A stretch of 45,576 nucleotides of DNA from UBA1181 sp963654355 (GCA_963654355.1 CAVKBM010000012.1:1-45576), one strand, 5' to 3'; shown: positions 17,482 through 26,283, numbered from the stretch's first letter. Notes: generated by a model from the sequence alone, not told the origin. A program made the numbers and translations.

Positions 17482-17513
17482 AAAGACCGATGAAACCTAT
17501 GTCCCATCGGTCT
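17482..17513 (-). terminator. Terminator after the intervening lipoprotein gene
   Basis: 10-base perfect arms (AAGACCGATG at 17482-17491, CATCGGTCTT at 17504-17513), followed on the minus strand by a run of T. It lies 25 bases beyond the stop of the lipoprotein at 17539 and separates it from receptor A. Confidence 0.75.
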
Positions 17514-17538
17514 TATCTATGGTTGGAGTTCTCTTCCC

Positions 17539-18009
17539 TTAGTTCTCTTTGAAATAGGTTGGGTAGTCTTTGAAACTGAGTTGAAACGAGAGTTTGCCGT
17601 CTTTTATTTGCCCATCAAGCCCAGTTGCTGTATACTCCTCTAAAGGGGTGTTACCCATTTTTGGCACAATTCTGTCGGCGGCAAATTTTGTTACTCCTTG
17701 CGCATCTTTCCATGCAGGTATGTCCGATAAAATAGGAGAAACGGTTACTGGCATCTGCGGAACAAACTTTACTCCTTGCAGTTTGAGTGTGATTTTTTGA
17801 TCTCTGATGTAGTAGGTGCAAACTACATTTTCTGTTTTGTGCCATTCTCCCTCATATTGCACTTTTAGTTGTCCAATCGCTGTTGCATCTGTCTCTTCGG
17901 TTGGAAAGGTCTCGTCTTCGTTCTCGTTGTCTCCACATGCTGTGCAACAAAAGATCGTCAACAACGCCATTAGTAGAATTTGAATAAATGAAATGGTCTT
18001 TTTTGTCAT
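17539..18009 (-). CDS. Lipoprotein between two TonB-dependent receptors
   Basis: 156 residues. The signal region ends in IFCCTACGDN, a lipobox with the likely acylated Cys at about residue 25, followed by an acidic linker (NENEDETFPTEETD). The mature domain is beta-rich (LKVQYEGEW, TYYIRDQKITLKLQGVKF, LSFQLSFKDY) and recalls the calycin-like lipoproteins of Bacteroidales, without a firm family match. It starts 23 bases after receptor B stops, so it is probably cotranscribed with it and may be its surface-exposed partner; that role is inference from position only. Confidence 0.75.
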   Translation of the reverse strand: MTKKTISFIQILLMALLTIFCCTACGDNENEDETFPTEETDATAIGQLKVQYEGEWHKTENVVCTYYIRDQKITLKLQGVKFVPQMPVTVSPILSDIPAWKDAQGVTKFAADRIVPKMGNTPLEEYTATGLDGQIKDGKLSFQLSFKDYPTYFKEN

Positions 18010-18032
18010 AATGTAATATGTTATTTTGATGT

Positions 18033-20324
18033 TTAAAGATCGTAATTAATTGAGATGCCAATTTGCCGAGGTTTCCCTATTTGGCAAAACTGATTGCCCA
18101 TCGTGGTGAATCGAAAACACTCATATTCTGCCCCTCCGAAATTTTTACTCCATACCTTTAACGAAAAATCTCCCTTCTGAAATGTCATGTCGGCATCAAA
18201 GATGTTGTAGAAAGGTTGTGATTCCGTGTTTCCTTCGTCCCAATAAATTTCCCCTATGCCTCGCCAATCTGCTGAGACGATGATTTGATCGCACAACTTC
18301 CGATTGATGTAGAAGGTGTACCCCACTTGCAACGTCGCTTGATGCTTTGGAGAGTAGGGAACGTATTTCCCATCGTACGATTTCGTCCCATTGTGGTAGT
18401 TGGTGAACTTCGCATTGGTATAGCCGTAAGTAGCACTCAGGTGTAATGAGGAAAATGCGGCGAATGGAGATTTCGACAGGGTAACCTCCGCTCCGAAACA
18501 GCGACTTCTACCTGCATTGGTCATCATCCTGCCTGTGTTCTGCTCTGGTGGGAAAACGGTGAGTTGTTGGTCGCGACTTCTTACAAAGAAGAGAGAAGCG
18601 TCGACATCCAACAAATTCTTCAAATCTTTGAAATGGCATCCCACCTCGTATGTCCAATTATATTCTGGTTCGTAGGACGTGTGTTTCGTAACGTCGTAGT
18701 CTGTCTGATTGTCAAGACTGAGCCCCAACTCATTCATCAGGTCTTTTTTTAACTGGCTCTGAAGAATGTCTGAGAATATTTGTGTGTTGAAACCTCCTGC
18801 CTTGTAACCCTTGGCAATATTCAAATATACATGATTTTTGTGGTGAATGTTATATTGAATGCAAAATTTCGGCAATATTTCAAAGAATGTTTTCTCTGTT
18901 TCTCCTTTCAACTTGCTGTTCATACGGTTGACGGGACTGTAAATCTCTCCGTCTAAAGGATAACTGAAAATGTAATCGATGACTGCTTCGTTGTCATAGC
19001 GCATTGTAGCGTGTTCATAATCTAATCGTAGTCCGACGGTGAATTCCCATTTCCTCACCTTGAAATTACTTTGATGATAGACGGCTACGCCAACGGTGGG
19101 CAATTTAAATTCGCTGTTAATTGGTAATGTGTTGTTTTGAAAATCAAGGTTGTATTTGTCTGATAATCCATTGTGAATACCGACATTGGCATTGTCGAGG
19201 ATTAACTTCTGGATGCCTTCTCTTCCAAAAGTTACGGGAGCATCCATACTTCCGTGTTTGTAGAATCCGTAACATCCAAATTTCCAGTTCCAGTGTTTTT
19301 CTTTGTTATCTGATTGTATGACGACCTCCTCTGTTACAGCATGTTCAAGTTGACTTTGGTCAAGCGTGAAATAGAATTGTGGAAGGAAATCATTGTCGAG
19401 AAGCATGTCGTCGTTCAAAAACTGATAGCTCGTGATGGAGGAGAATGAGAATTTTGGTTGTTTATATTTGATGATAAATCCGTCAAGGATGTTGGTTCTG
19501 TTGTAATGGCATTTGTCGTTATAATTGACGGGGTGTCTTCCTGTTGAGTCAATCAACTGGTAGGCGTAACCACCTTGTCGAAGAAGGTTGGCAGATATTG
19601 TGTTTTCAAATGAAAGTGCGGAAGAATGTCTCCAAATTTGACGACTACGCAGGCTTAGACTGTTAAGAGGGTCGCATAGGGAATTGTCGTATTCATTAGT
19701 AAAGAAACCTTTGGAATGTTTGGCTTTGATTGCGAAGGAAAAACCGAACTTCTTCGATATCTTTCTATAAATGGAGGCTTTCGCTTGTATTGTGTTTCCT
19801 GTTGAATAGTCAACCGCAAACCGACAGCCTTGATAAACAAAAGGGGAAAGGGTGGTGAAATGGATGAGTCCGCAGAGAGAGTTGCGCCCGTAGAGTGTGC
19901 CTTGTGGACCACGGAGAAACTCGGCTCGCGACACATCAAAAAGATCGAAGTCGTAGTTGTTCTTGTTCAAAATGGGAACATTGTCGACTAACATTACTAC
20001 TACGGGTTGGTCTATTCTCGCTCCTGAACCTCTCACATATATCGATGAGGTCATCTGTGAACCGTAGTCTGGAATGTGAAAATTAGGAACGAAATTAGCT
20101 AAATCGCGAACTGCAGTCAGGTTTTTCTTTTCAATGTCACCCATGTAGAAAGCATTGAACGATACAGGTTGCTCTTCAATATTTTTTCCTTCTTTGATGG
20201 GAGCCTCTAAAACGAACTCGTCTAATTGTGTCGTTTTTACTTCTTCTGCCAGTGAGGTTGCCAATGCAAAAATGGTAAAAAGAAGAAAAGTAAATAGTTT
20301 TATATATGTGTGTGTCTGACGCAC
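18033..20324 (-). CDS. TonB-dependent outer-membrane receptor (paralogue B)
   Basis: About 763 residues if translation starts at the GTG at 20324, which places a good signal peptide (YIKLFTFLLFTIFALATSLA) at the N-terminus. The open frame continues to a TTG at 20537, but that extension would run through tRNA-Cys and is rejected. No ATG lies between the tRNA and the signal peptide. Mature sequence begins with a TTQLDEFVLEAP segment. The plug shows SSIYVRGSGARIDQP, DNVPIL and AEFLRGPQGTLYGRNSL; the barrel ends GKPRQIGISINYDL. Plug, DGFF/KGFFTN segment and C-terminus parallel receptor A, so the two are tandem paralogues. Confidence 0.87.
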   Translation of the reverse strand: MRQTHTYIKLFTFLLFTIFALATSLAEEVKTTQLDEFVLEAPIKEGKNIEEQPVSFNAFYMGDIEKKNLTAVRDLANFVPNFHIPDYGSQMTSSIYVRGSGARIDQPVVVMLVDNVPILNKNNYDFDLFDVSRAEFLRGPQGTLYGRNSLCGLIHFTTLSPFVYQGCRFAVDYSTGNTIQAKASIYRKISKKFGFSFAIKAKHSKGFFTNEYDNSLCDPLNSLSLRSRQIWRHSSALSFENTISANLLRQGGYAYQLIDSTGRHPVNYNDKCHYNRTNILDGFIIKYKQPKFSFSSITSYQFLNDDMLLDNDFLPQFYFTLDQSQLEHAVTEEVVIQSDNKEKHWNWKFGCYGFYKHGSMDAPVTFGREGIQKLILDNANVGIHNGLSDKYNLDFQNNTLPINSEFKLPTVGVAVYHQSNFKVRKWEFTVGLRLDYEHATMRYDNEAVIDYIFSYPLDGEIYSPVNRMNSKLKGETEKTFFEILPKFCIQYNIHHKNHVYLNIAKGYKAGGFNTQIFSDILQSQLKKDLMNELGLSLDNQTDYDVTKHTSYEPEYNWTYEVGCHFKDLKNLLDVDASLFFVRSRDQQLTVFPPEQNTGRMMTNAGRSRCFGAEVTLSKSPFAAFSSLHLSATYGYTNAKFTNYHNGTKSYDGKYVPYSPKHQATLQVGYTFYINRKLCDQIIVSADWRGIGEIYWDEGNTESQPFYNIFDADMTFQKGDFSLKVWSKNFGGAEYECFRFTTMGNQFCQIGKPRQIGISINYDL

Positions 20325-20371
20325 GTTTTCTTGAAGTTGCAGTTTCTCTTTTGAATGCTTTAAAAAAACAA

Positions 20372-20401
20372 AGAACCGCAACTTACTAAAGTTACAGTTC
20401 T
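20372..20401 (-). terminator. Terminator/attenuator-like hairpin after tRNA-Cys
   Basis: On the minus strand AGAACTGTAACTT and AAGTTGCGGTTCT form a 13-base stem (two G-U pairs) with a 4-base loop, followed by TTTGTTTTTTT. It ends tRNA-Cys transcription 12 bases after the tRNA and lies 48 bases before the GTG start of receptor B. Confidence 0.7.
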
Positions 20402-20412
20402 CAGTTTCTTTG

Positions 20413-20483
20413 AGGTTCCTAGCAGATTCGAACTGCTGTAAACGGTTTTGCAGACCGGTACCTAACCACTCGGCCAAGGAACC
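20413..20483 (-). tRNA. tRNA-Cys (GCA)
   Basis: 71 nt. The acceptor stem GGTTCCT pairs with AGGAACC, and the discriminator is U as usual for tRNA-Cys. The anticodon loop CTGCAAA reads GCA, and the T arm contains GTTCGAATC. CCA is not encoded. Confidence 0.95.
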
Positions 20484-20507
20484 ATCTTTTTGCCTTAATT
20501 GCGGTTG

Positions 20508-20515
20508 CAAAGGTA
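20508..20515 (-). promoter_or_regulatory. -7 box of tRNA-Cys
   Basis: Minus strand TACCTTTG followed by CAACC, 25 bases upstream of the tRNA. Part of the box lies inside the arm of the inverted repeat at 20510-20549. Confidence 0.65.
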
Positions 20516-20549
20516 TAATATTTATCTGATTAGACAAATATTATACCTT
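20510..20549. terminator. Long inverted repeat overlapping the tRNA-Cys promoter
   Basis: Perfect 14-base arms (AAGGTATAATATTT at 20510-20523, AAATATTATACCTT at 20536-20549) around a 12-base loop. The hairpin follows the ABC-2 permease stop at 20587 by 38 bases and can terminate that operon. It also resembles a symmetrical operator because one arm contains most of the -7 box of tRNA-Cys. Confidence 0.6.
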
Positions 20550-20586
20550 GTTTTTTTCTTAAAAATCCTTAATGTACACTTCGTTG

Positions 20587-21786
20587 TTATACACACTCTT
20601 CTTTGATTCTGTAACGATAAACCAAGCAAGCGGTGATGAAATAGACGACAATCTGAATTAACAGCCCTGTATACTCGAATGAAATGTCGGGTATGGTTGC
20701 TCCCATCGTGTTGATTTTGACAAATCCATGGATGCCGAAAGTGCTCGGAATTAAATAACTAACGTATTTCCAAAAAGTAGGCACCGCAGCCTGTGGCCAC
20801 GAAACTCCAGATATAAAGAGAAATATCAGAGAGAAAAACGTGAGCAACACATAGGCTGTTTCTTTCTCTTTGACGAACACGCTAATGGTCATTCCGAAGA
20901 GTGAACATGCTACAATGTATGGAAGAATCAATGTGATGATGTCTACAGGGTCGCCAATCTGTGGAAGATTGAAAATCTTTGGAACGAGGTGTAGCAGATA
21001 ATAGGCATTGATTAAATAGATGGTTAGATAGAACAAAACCTTTCCAATGACGATTCTGAACGTGCCTCTCTTATGACGAAGAATAGGGGTCATTCTGTGG
21101 AACCGTTTCCTATCATAGACTCCTCCACTCAACACACAGATGCCTATGAGCATGGTTTGCTGGATCAACAACATTACGAATGCTGGCAAAAGGAAACTGT
21201 TGAATCCATTCTGAGGATTGAATAGTGATACGTTTTGATAGTTAATGTAGGTGGTCGAAAGACTTTCTGTCCCTGCCGACTTTACACTGTTGATGTCCAA
21301 ACGATCTATTTGAATGTCTTTGTTGACTTCCAATGAGATTTCCGTGATAGGTGCCAAAAGGTTCTTATAGTAGAGAAGACTACTCATTTCGCAGTAGAGC
21401 TGTAATGTTGCCTGATCTTTCTGAGCTATGCGTTTAGAAAAGTCTCGGGGAAAAAGCAATACTCCAAAGGCTTCTCGCTTATTAACGACCTCCTTTGCCT
21501 CTTCTATATTGGCACAAACACCGACGACCTCGATCTCGTGGGTCGCATCACATAAACGGCGAAACTCACGTGATTCTTTCGAGTTGTCTAAGTCAACCAC
21601 TACTAATTTTGCCTCCGTGGCAACCTCGTTTGCGTAAATCAATCCGTAGACGATAGGGTAGAATAAAGGAGCGATGAAGAAAAGCAAAACCAACGCAGAG
21701 TCCGACAAAGCCTCTTTAAACTCCTCGTACCAAACTACAACGAGGTCTGACAACCCTTCTTTTATTTGTTTGAAAACTCTATTCAT
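20587..21786 (-). CDS. ABC-2 type permease (second of two)
   Basis: 399 residues with the ABC-2/YhhJ layout: one N-terminal helix (SALVLLFFIAPLFYPIVYGL), a ~150-residue extracytoplasmic domain (KLVVVDLDNSKESREFRRL), then five C-terminal helices including LLPAFVMLLIQQTMLIGICV and a LFLFISGVSWPQAAVP re-entrant segment. It should form the membrane channel of an exporter with the permease at 21817, 30 bases upstream. Such permeases normally need an ATPase subunit, and none is encoded in this operon. Confidence 0.88.
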   Translation of the reverse strand: MNRVFKQIKEGLSDLVVVWYEEFKEALSDSALVLLFFIAPLFYPIVYGLIYANEVATEAKLVVVDLDNSKESREFRRLCDATHEIEVVGVCANIEEAKEVVNKREAFGVLLFPRDFSKRIAQKDQATLQLYCEMSSLLYYKNLLAPITEISLEVNKDIQIDRLDINSVKSAGTESLSTTYINYQNVSLFNPQNGFNSFLLPAFVMLLIQQTMLIGICVLSGGVYDRKRFHRMTPILRHKRGTFRIVIGKVLFYLTIYLINAYYLLHLVPKIFNLPQIGDPVDIITLILPYIVACSLFGMTISVFVKEKETAYVLLTFFSLIFLFISGVSWPQAAVPTFWKYVSYLIPSTFGIHGFVKINTMGATIPDISFEYTGLLIQIVVYFITACLVYRYRIKEECV

Positions 21787-21816
21787 TTTCTCTGAATTTA
21801 CAAGTTCATCTAAAAA

Positions 21817-22995
21817 CTATGGCTCATACACGTCATACTTGTATACGGTTCTCAGTCGTTTGGCAGTCAACAATGGCAACAGCATAAAGATTACCAAGGC
21901 GGCGTATGATCCCCATGCATAGCAGAACGCCCTTCCATTTAACGCGTTGTTGACATAGAGCAAGAAATAGTGCCTAAGTGGAAAACACTTCGACCATACT
22001 TGCAATATATGGTGCATCTCTTCTACGGGGAATGTGAATCCACTGATGGAGAATGACAACATAGTGTAAAATGCTGACAAACTAAGAGATACTCGCATTT
22101 TCGGAATTAGAGCATAGAGTGCTACCGCAAATGATATGCATGCCAGAACGAATAGGTAAGAGACAATCAACATAGCCCCTAACCCGTTATGACAAGGGAA
22201 TCCCATATAACTGTACAGGCAAACGTCTATGAATGTTGCCATCAGCATATAGATGAGCGCATGTGGTAGAAGCTTCCCCAACATTAACACTAACATATTG
22301 TCTCCAGAGATGTACATCAACTCTCCAGAACGCCTGTTTTTCACTTCGGATCCTAATGCGAACACAGTTGTGATGATGATGATGGCGCAGAGTAGCCCTG
22401 GCAGAATGACGTTGCTGAGGTAGATAGAGTAGTTGACCCATGGATTTCCCAATGGGTGCGTCTCTATGTTGATCGGTTGCAATTCTTTCATTGCCTGCTC
22501 TTCTGTCTGTCCTTTCGCTAATCGCATCTGCTTTCCAACTGCCGCACCGCCTAACACGGAAATGGTTTTTAAGTCTTGAAACTCAAGTGAACCCGCTACA
22601 ATGTAGGCGGTGTTGGTATAAAATGAAAGGGTCGGTTGTCGGAAGGATAGAACGTCGCGCTCGAAATTTTCTGGAACATAGTAAATGCCATATACTTTCC
22701 CCTCCTGCATCAATTGTCGCGCTTCTTGGAACGATTGGCATTTGACGACGACACTCGACTGTTTGAAATTGTCAAGGGTGCGGATCAGTTGGCGAGACAC
22801 GTTGCTGTTGTCTTTGTCTACAACCGCTGCGGGTAGTCCTTGGGGCAACCCGACCTGCATCAGTGTCAAGAAGAAGATGACACACAGCACAGGCGCACCG
22901 ACCATGACGAATGGATAGAGGCGTCGATGGGTGAGGATTCTCCACTCACGCACCGCCAACATCCAAATACGTTTTATGGCTGAATAGTTTTCCAT
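21817..22995 (-). CDS. ABC-2 type permease (first of two)
   Basis: 392 residues, same architecture as its downstream neighbour: an N-terminal helix (YPFVMVGAPVLCVIFFLTLM), an extracytoplasmic domain beginning AAVVDKDNSNVSRQL, and a C-terminal membrane bundle containing LLCAIIIITTVFALGSEVKNR and SFSISGFTFPVEEM. The SGxxxP segment is typical of ABC-2 exporters of the YhhJ/YbhR kind. It follows hlyD by 48 bases. The two permeases are homologous but clearly diverged and probably form a heterodimer (inference). Confidence 0.88.
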   Translation of the reverse strand: MENYSAIKRIWMLAVREWRILTHRRLYPFVMVGAPVLCVIFFLTLMQVGLPQGLPAAVVDKDNSNVSRQLIRTLDNFKQSSVVVKCQSFQEARQLMQEGKVYGIYYVPENFERDVLSFRQPTLSFYTNTAYIVAGSLEFQDLKTISVLGGAAVGKQMRLAKGQTEEQAMKELQPINIETHPLGNPWVNYSIYLSNVILPGLLCAIIIITTVFALGSEVKNRRSGELMYISGDNMLVLMLGKLLPHALIYMLMATFIDVCLYSYMGFPCHNGLGAMLIVSYLFVLACISFAVALYALIPKMRVSLSLSAFYTMLSFSISGFTFPVEEMHHILQVWSKCFPLRHYFLLYVNNALNGRAFCYAWGSYAALVIFMLLPLLTAKRLRTVYKYDVYEP

Positions 22996-23043
22996 TTCAC
23001 CTTCTTTTGTTTGTGATTGAATGAAATAATGTCAATTGATGAA

Positions 23044-24042
23044 CTAATCTTCTTTGACAATGACAGACATTCCGCTCACTAAGTCGTCTATTTTCTCGTT
23101 GAAGTATGCGCGGATTTCAAATGTCTTTGAGTCATATTCTCCTTTCACCTTTGTCGCTTTCCATGCTGCGAATGTGCCAAGGTCTTTTACATAGTTGACC
23201 GTCAAGTTGACTTCTTTGTTATCTAATGCAGGAATGATAGCTTTGATTGTCGTTCCTTCTTTGAATTTCATGTATTCTTTCTCGCGAATGTTGAATGTTA
23301 CCCAAACATCAGCTGTGTCTATGACATTCATAATAGGAGCTCCTGAACCGACCAGTTCTCCCTTACATGGGAAAATCTCAACAATCTTTCCTGATACAGG
23401 TGCGGTAAGTACAGTCTCTGAAATGTATGATGCCACTTCGGCCACTGCTCCTTTAGCACGATTCAACTGAGCGAGGGCTGCGTTTTTCTCTTCGTCTGTT
23501 GCTCCCTTGAGCGCCTGCTCATATTGTGATTTTGCTGCTTGCTCGGTTGCTACCATCGCCTTGTAGTTCGCCTCAACCTCATCTCTCTTCTGTGCGGCGA
23601 CAACCTCTTGCTCGTACAATTTCTGTACACGGTCGTATGACTTCTTTGCGACTTCAAGCCCAGCTTGTGCTTTTTGCCACATTTCATAGGCTGCTTTTAT
23701 CTGCTCTTCCGTAGCTCCTTTCTTGGCTTTCTGATTCATCGCACTGGCTGCTTGCTCTGCGGCGCGTGCTTGCTGCATCTTAGCCTCAACTTCAGGACTG
23801 TTCAAGTAAACGAGCGTATCTCCCTCTTTTACATACTGCCCTTCGCTGACACATATCTTCTCAATTCGGGCAGGTAATTTGCCTGACACACGGAGTTGTG
23901 TGAATTCCACCTCGCCCTGTACGGTGTCTACGCCTTTTTTCATCGTAAAGATGCCTACCAAGGTGATGCCTAACACAATCGCTAACAGTACGACGAACGC
24001 TATTACTATGTTGACGTCGTTATTCTTATTTTTTGTTGTCAT
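23044..24042 (-). CDS. HlyD-family periplasmic adaptor (membrane fusion protein)
   Basis: 332 residues. One N-terminal transmembrane helix (IVIAFVVLLAIVLGITLVGI) is followed by a lipoyl-like half (ICVSEGQYVKEGDTLVYLNS). A long Ala/Gln/Lys-rich coiled-coil hairpin spans roughly residues 80-195, then comes the second lipoyl half (VLTAPVSGKIVEIFPCKGELVGSG) and a beta-barrel. It links inner-membrane permeases to the TolC channel encoded 72 bases upstream. Closest in style to YhiI/YbhG adaptors of ABC-2 exporters. Confidence 0.9.
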   Translation of the reverse strand: MTTKNKNNDVNIVIAFVVLLAIVLGITLVGIFTMKKGVDTVQGEVEFTQLRVSGKLPARIEKICVSEGQYVKEGDTLVYLNSPEVEAKMQQARAAEQAASAMNQKAKKGATEEQIKAAYEMWQKAQAGLEVAKKSYDRVQKLYEQEVVAAQKRDEVEANYKAMVATEQAAKSQYEQALKGATDEEKNAALAQLNRAKGAVAEVASYISETVLTAPVSGKIVEIFPCKGELVGSGAPIMNVIDTADVWVTFNIREKEYMKFKEGTTIKAIIPALDNKEVNLTVNYVKDLGTFAAWKATKVKGEYDSKTFEIRAYFNEKIDDLVSGMSVIVKED

Positions 24043-24114
24043 AACTCTTCTTAATTTATCGGTATTGAACTATACGAAAAGTATTTCTTTAAACTATGTT
24101 TTATAGCCTTGATT

Positions 24115-25677
24115 TTAGTTGTCTTGCAATGTTCCAATTGCTTTTTTATAGTTGATCTCGCTGACTTTTGCCTCAATTTCGGCTTCAATCTTGTTGGATT
24201 TGGCTGAGAGCCATGCTGTCTGTGCCTCCATCAGGTTTGAGGCAGGAATGACTCCTGCATTGAATCCTAAAGTGGCATGTTTAAGGTTCTCTTCGGCTTT
24301 CTCCAAACTACGGGTCGAGATGTCTAATTTACGAAGTGCCTCGTCATGGTTGAACTGGCTTTGTGTTACTTGCAACTCTATCTTCTCTTTGGCTTCTTCT
24401 TCGTTGTATTTGGCAATTTGCGATTCGCATTTGGCTGCTTTCAATGTGTAGATGTTCTCGCCCCAGTGAAGCAGTGGAATGTTGACTACCACGCCAACGT
24501 GCCAGTCCCAGCCCATTCCTTTGTCGAATCCGTCTTTCAAATTCGGGCTTGTCCCCGCATACGAACCGAAAAGCGCAATGTTTGGCATCAATTTTGCTCT
24601 TTCTATATGCTCTTTCTGCTTATAGATTTCCTCTGCGATCGTCAAACTTTTAATCTCACTTCTTTTTTCGTAAACAGATTCAATATCGGCAGGCTCCGTC
24701 TCAGAGACTTCAATGGCATCTACGCCTTCGTCTGCCAACTTATATGACTCGTTGAGGGGAAGTCCGCAATATTGTGCTAAAAGCATTTTTGACAGATGAA
24801 TTCCGTTTTCCACCTTGAAGAGTGCCATCTCGGCTTCGTTCTTCTTTACCGAAACGGAGAGTTGATCCGCTTTGGTTGCCATTCCCGACTCAATGAGATG
24901 GTCAACATCTTTCTCCATCTTGTCCAATAGAGAGATGAGTCCTTCAACAGCCTTCTTCTTGCTGTTGAGTGATACAATCTGCCAGTAGGTGGCGTCTGCA
25001 TTCACTAAAATGTCATCTTGCAAAGTGCTTTGCTTACTGTCTGCCAACTCCATCTTCAACTTGCAAATCTTGTTGTAGGCAACGATCTTACCACCCATGA
25101 AGACAGGTTGTACTAAGTTGAGCGCCGCCACGAAAATGTTTTTCGTGTCAAATGTGAGTTCGTCCTTGGGTATAGTGGTGTACTGTTTCCACTGTAGTTT
25201 TTCCGGATTCGTTTTGGGATTGAACGGTTGTCCATTGGCGTCTAAGGGAACTGCTTGTCCGTTGACTAATGTCCAGTTATTGCTCACTTGACTTGGGGTC
25301 AAGGAGAAAGAACCATCTGCACCTAAGGTTCCGATGGGAAGAAATAGATTCTCAGAAGCGAGTGTGAGATCGTCTCCATTGCGGATATAACCTCCTTTTA
25401 TGCTCAAGTCGGGAAAGTATTTTGTTCGTGCGGCTTTTCGTTCATAGGAGGCTTGCTCTTTTTCTGCCTGGGCTTTTTTGTTTGACTTGTTATTGTCTAA
25501 CGCCATCTTGCGAATATCCTCCAATGTGTAGACATTCTGTTGGGTCGTGTCGATCGCAACAGAAGAAAGGCCGCTCGCAGAAACGCTGTCTGCTGTAACC
25601 ATTTCGTTGGCACTTCCTTGTGCGCAAAGGCAGCCTGTCGTTAAAAGGCTACCAACGAGTATTGCGATTTTTTTCAT
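24115..25677 (-). CDS. TolC-family outer-membrane efflux protein
   Basis: 520 residues with a signal peptide (IAILVGSLLTTGCLCAQG) and the repeated long helices of the outer membrane efflux fold. Landmarks are LALDNN-like KMALDNNKSNKKAQ at the start of the first repeat, LNLVQPVFMGGKIVAYNK, VVVNIPLLHWGENIYTLKAA and LGFNAGVIPASNLMEAQTAW in the second repeat. It forms the exit duct for the HlyD/permease pump downstream. The gene lies 62 bases after marR. Confidence 0.9.
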   Translation of the reverse strand: MKKIAILVGSLLTTGCLCAQGSANEMVTADSVSASGLSSVAIDTTQQNVYTLEDIRKMALDNNKSNKKAQAEKEQASYERKAARTKYFPDLSIKGGYIRNGDDLTLASENLFLPIGTLGADGSFSLTPSQVSNNWTLVNGQAVPLDANGQPFNPKTNPEKLQWKQYTTIPKDELTFDTKNIFVAALNLVQPVFMGGKIVAYNKICKLKMELADSKQSTLQDDILVNADATYWQIVSLNSKKKAVEGLISLLDKMEKDVDHLIESGMATKADQLSVSVKKNEAEMALFKVENGIHLSKMLLAQYCGLPLNESYKLADEGVDAIEVSETEPADIESVYEKRSEIKSLTIAEEIYKQKEHIERAKLMPNIALFGSYAGTSPNLKDGFDKGMGWDWHVGVVVNIPLLHWGENIYTLKAAKCESQIAKYNEEEAKEKIELQVTQSQFNHDEALRKLDISTRSLEKAEENLKHATLGFNAGVIPASNLMEAQTAWLSAKSNKIEAEIEAKVSEINYKKAIGTLQDN

Positions 25678-25739
25678 ATGGTAAGAAATCTATTGGTTCT
25701 AAGAAATCCTTAAGAAAAAATTTCGTGTTGGGTAGGGGG

Positions 25740-26234
25740 CTATTGAATGTTTTCAAACACTCTGTCCATAAACTTAAATGCCGTCTCTATCTCTTCCTTG
25801 CTGAAGCCGTAGAAGATTGATTCTAATGCTTTTTGAGTTACTTTCTTCACCTTCGCTTCTAAGTCAATTCCTTTTTGTGTCAGATAAACGTTGTTGGCTC
25901 TTTTGTCTCCTACTTTTGAAACTCTGTATATCAATTCTTGACGCTCTAAGTTGCGAAGTAGTCTTGTTACGCTCGGACGATCTTTAAAGGTAGCTCTGGC
26001 GATCATATTCTGTGTGGGACAATCGCCTTCTACTTTTGTCCATAAACAAGTCATGATCAACCACTGCTCTGGTGTCATGTCAATTCCTTCATTGCGAAGC
26101 GTGCGAGACACGATTCTGTTAATCTGGTGACTGATGTTTCCGCTGATAACTGCGAACGACAATTCTACTCCTTTTTTTGTTCTTTCCGGCTGTGCACACA
26201 AGTCAGCCTCGTCTGTCCAATCTATATTCTTCAT
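25740..26234 (-). CDS. MarR-family transcriptional regulator
   Basis: 164 residues with the winged-helix core of the MarR family: MTPEQWLIMTCLW, NMIARATFKDRPSVTRLLRNLERQ as recognition region (stated in parts: RPSVTRLLRNLE), then the wing VSKVGDKRANNVYLTQKG. First gene of the tolC-hlyD-permease operon. The promoter region 26276-26370 is full of GTTGTT/AACAAC elements and a palindrome abuts the -7 box, so autorepression of the whole operon is likely. An effector ligand cannot be inferred. Confidence 0.9.
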   Translation of the reverse strand: MKNIDWTDEADLCAQPERTKKGVELSFAVISGNISHQINRIVSRTLRNEGIDMTPEQWLIMTCLWTKVEGDCPTQNMIARATFKDRPSVTRLLRNLERQELIYRVSKVGDKRANNVYLTQKGIDLEAKVKKVTQKALESIFYGFSKEEIETAFKFMDRVFENIQ

Positions 26235-26275
26235 AATGATAAATTTATTTACGTTGTATATAACTCTTCTGAATG

Positions 26276-26283
26276 CAAATATA
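26276..26283 (-). promoter_or_regulatory. -7 box of the marR export operon
   Basis: Minus strand TATATTTG followed by CATTC, 42 bases before the marR ATG. The palindrome 26284-26300 begins at the next base upstream. Confidence 0.75.

Noticed and set aside
20325..20537. N-terminal extension of receptor B to a TTG codon
   Set aside because: It would translate through tRNA-Cys and its terminator and place the signal peptide ~70 residues inside; GTG 20324 is a better start.
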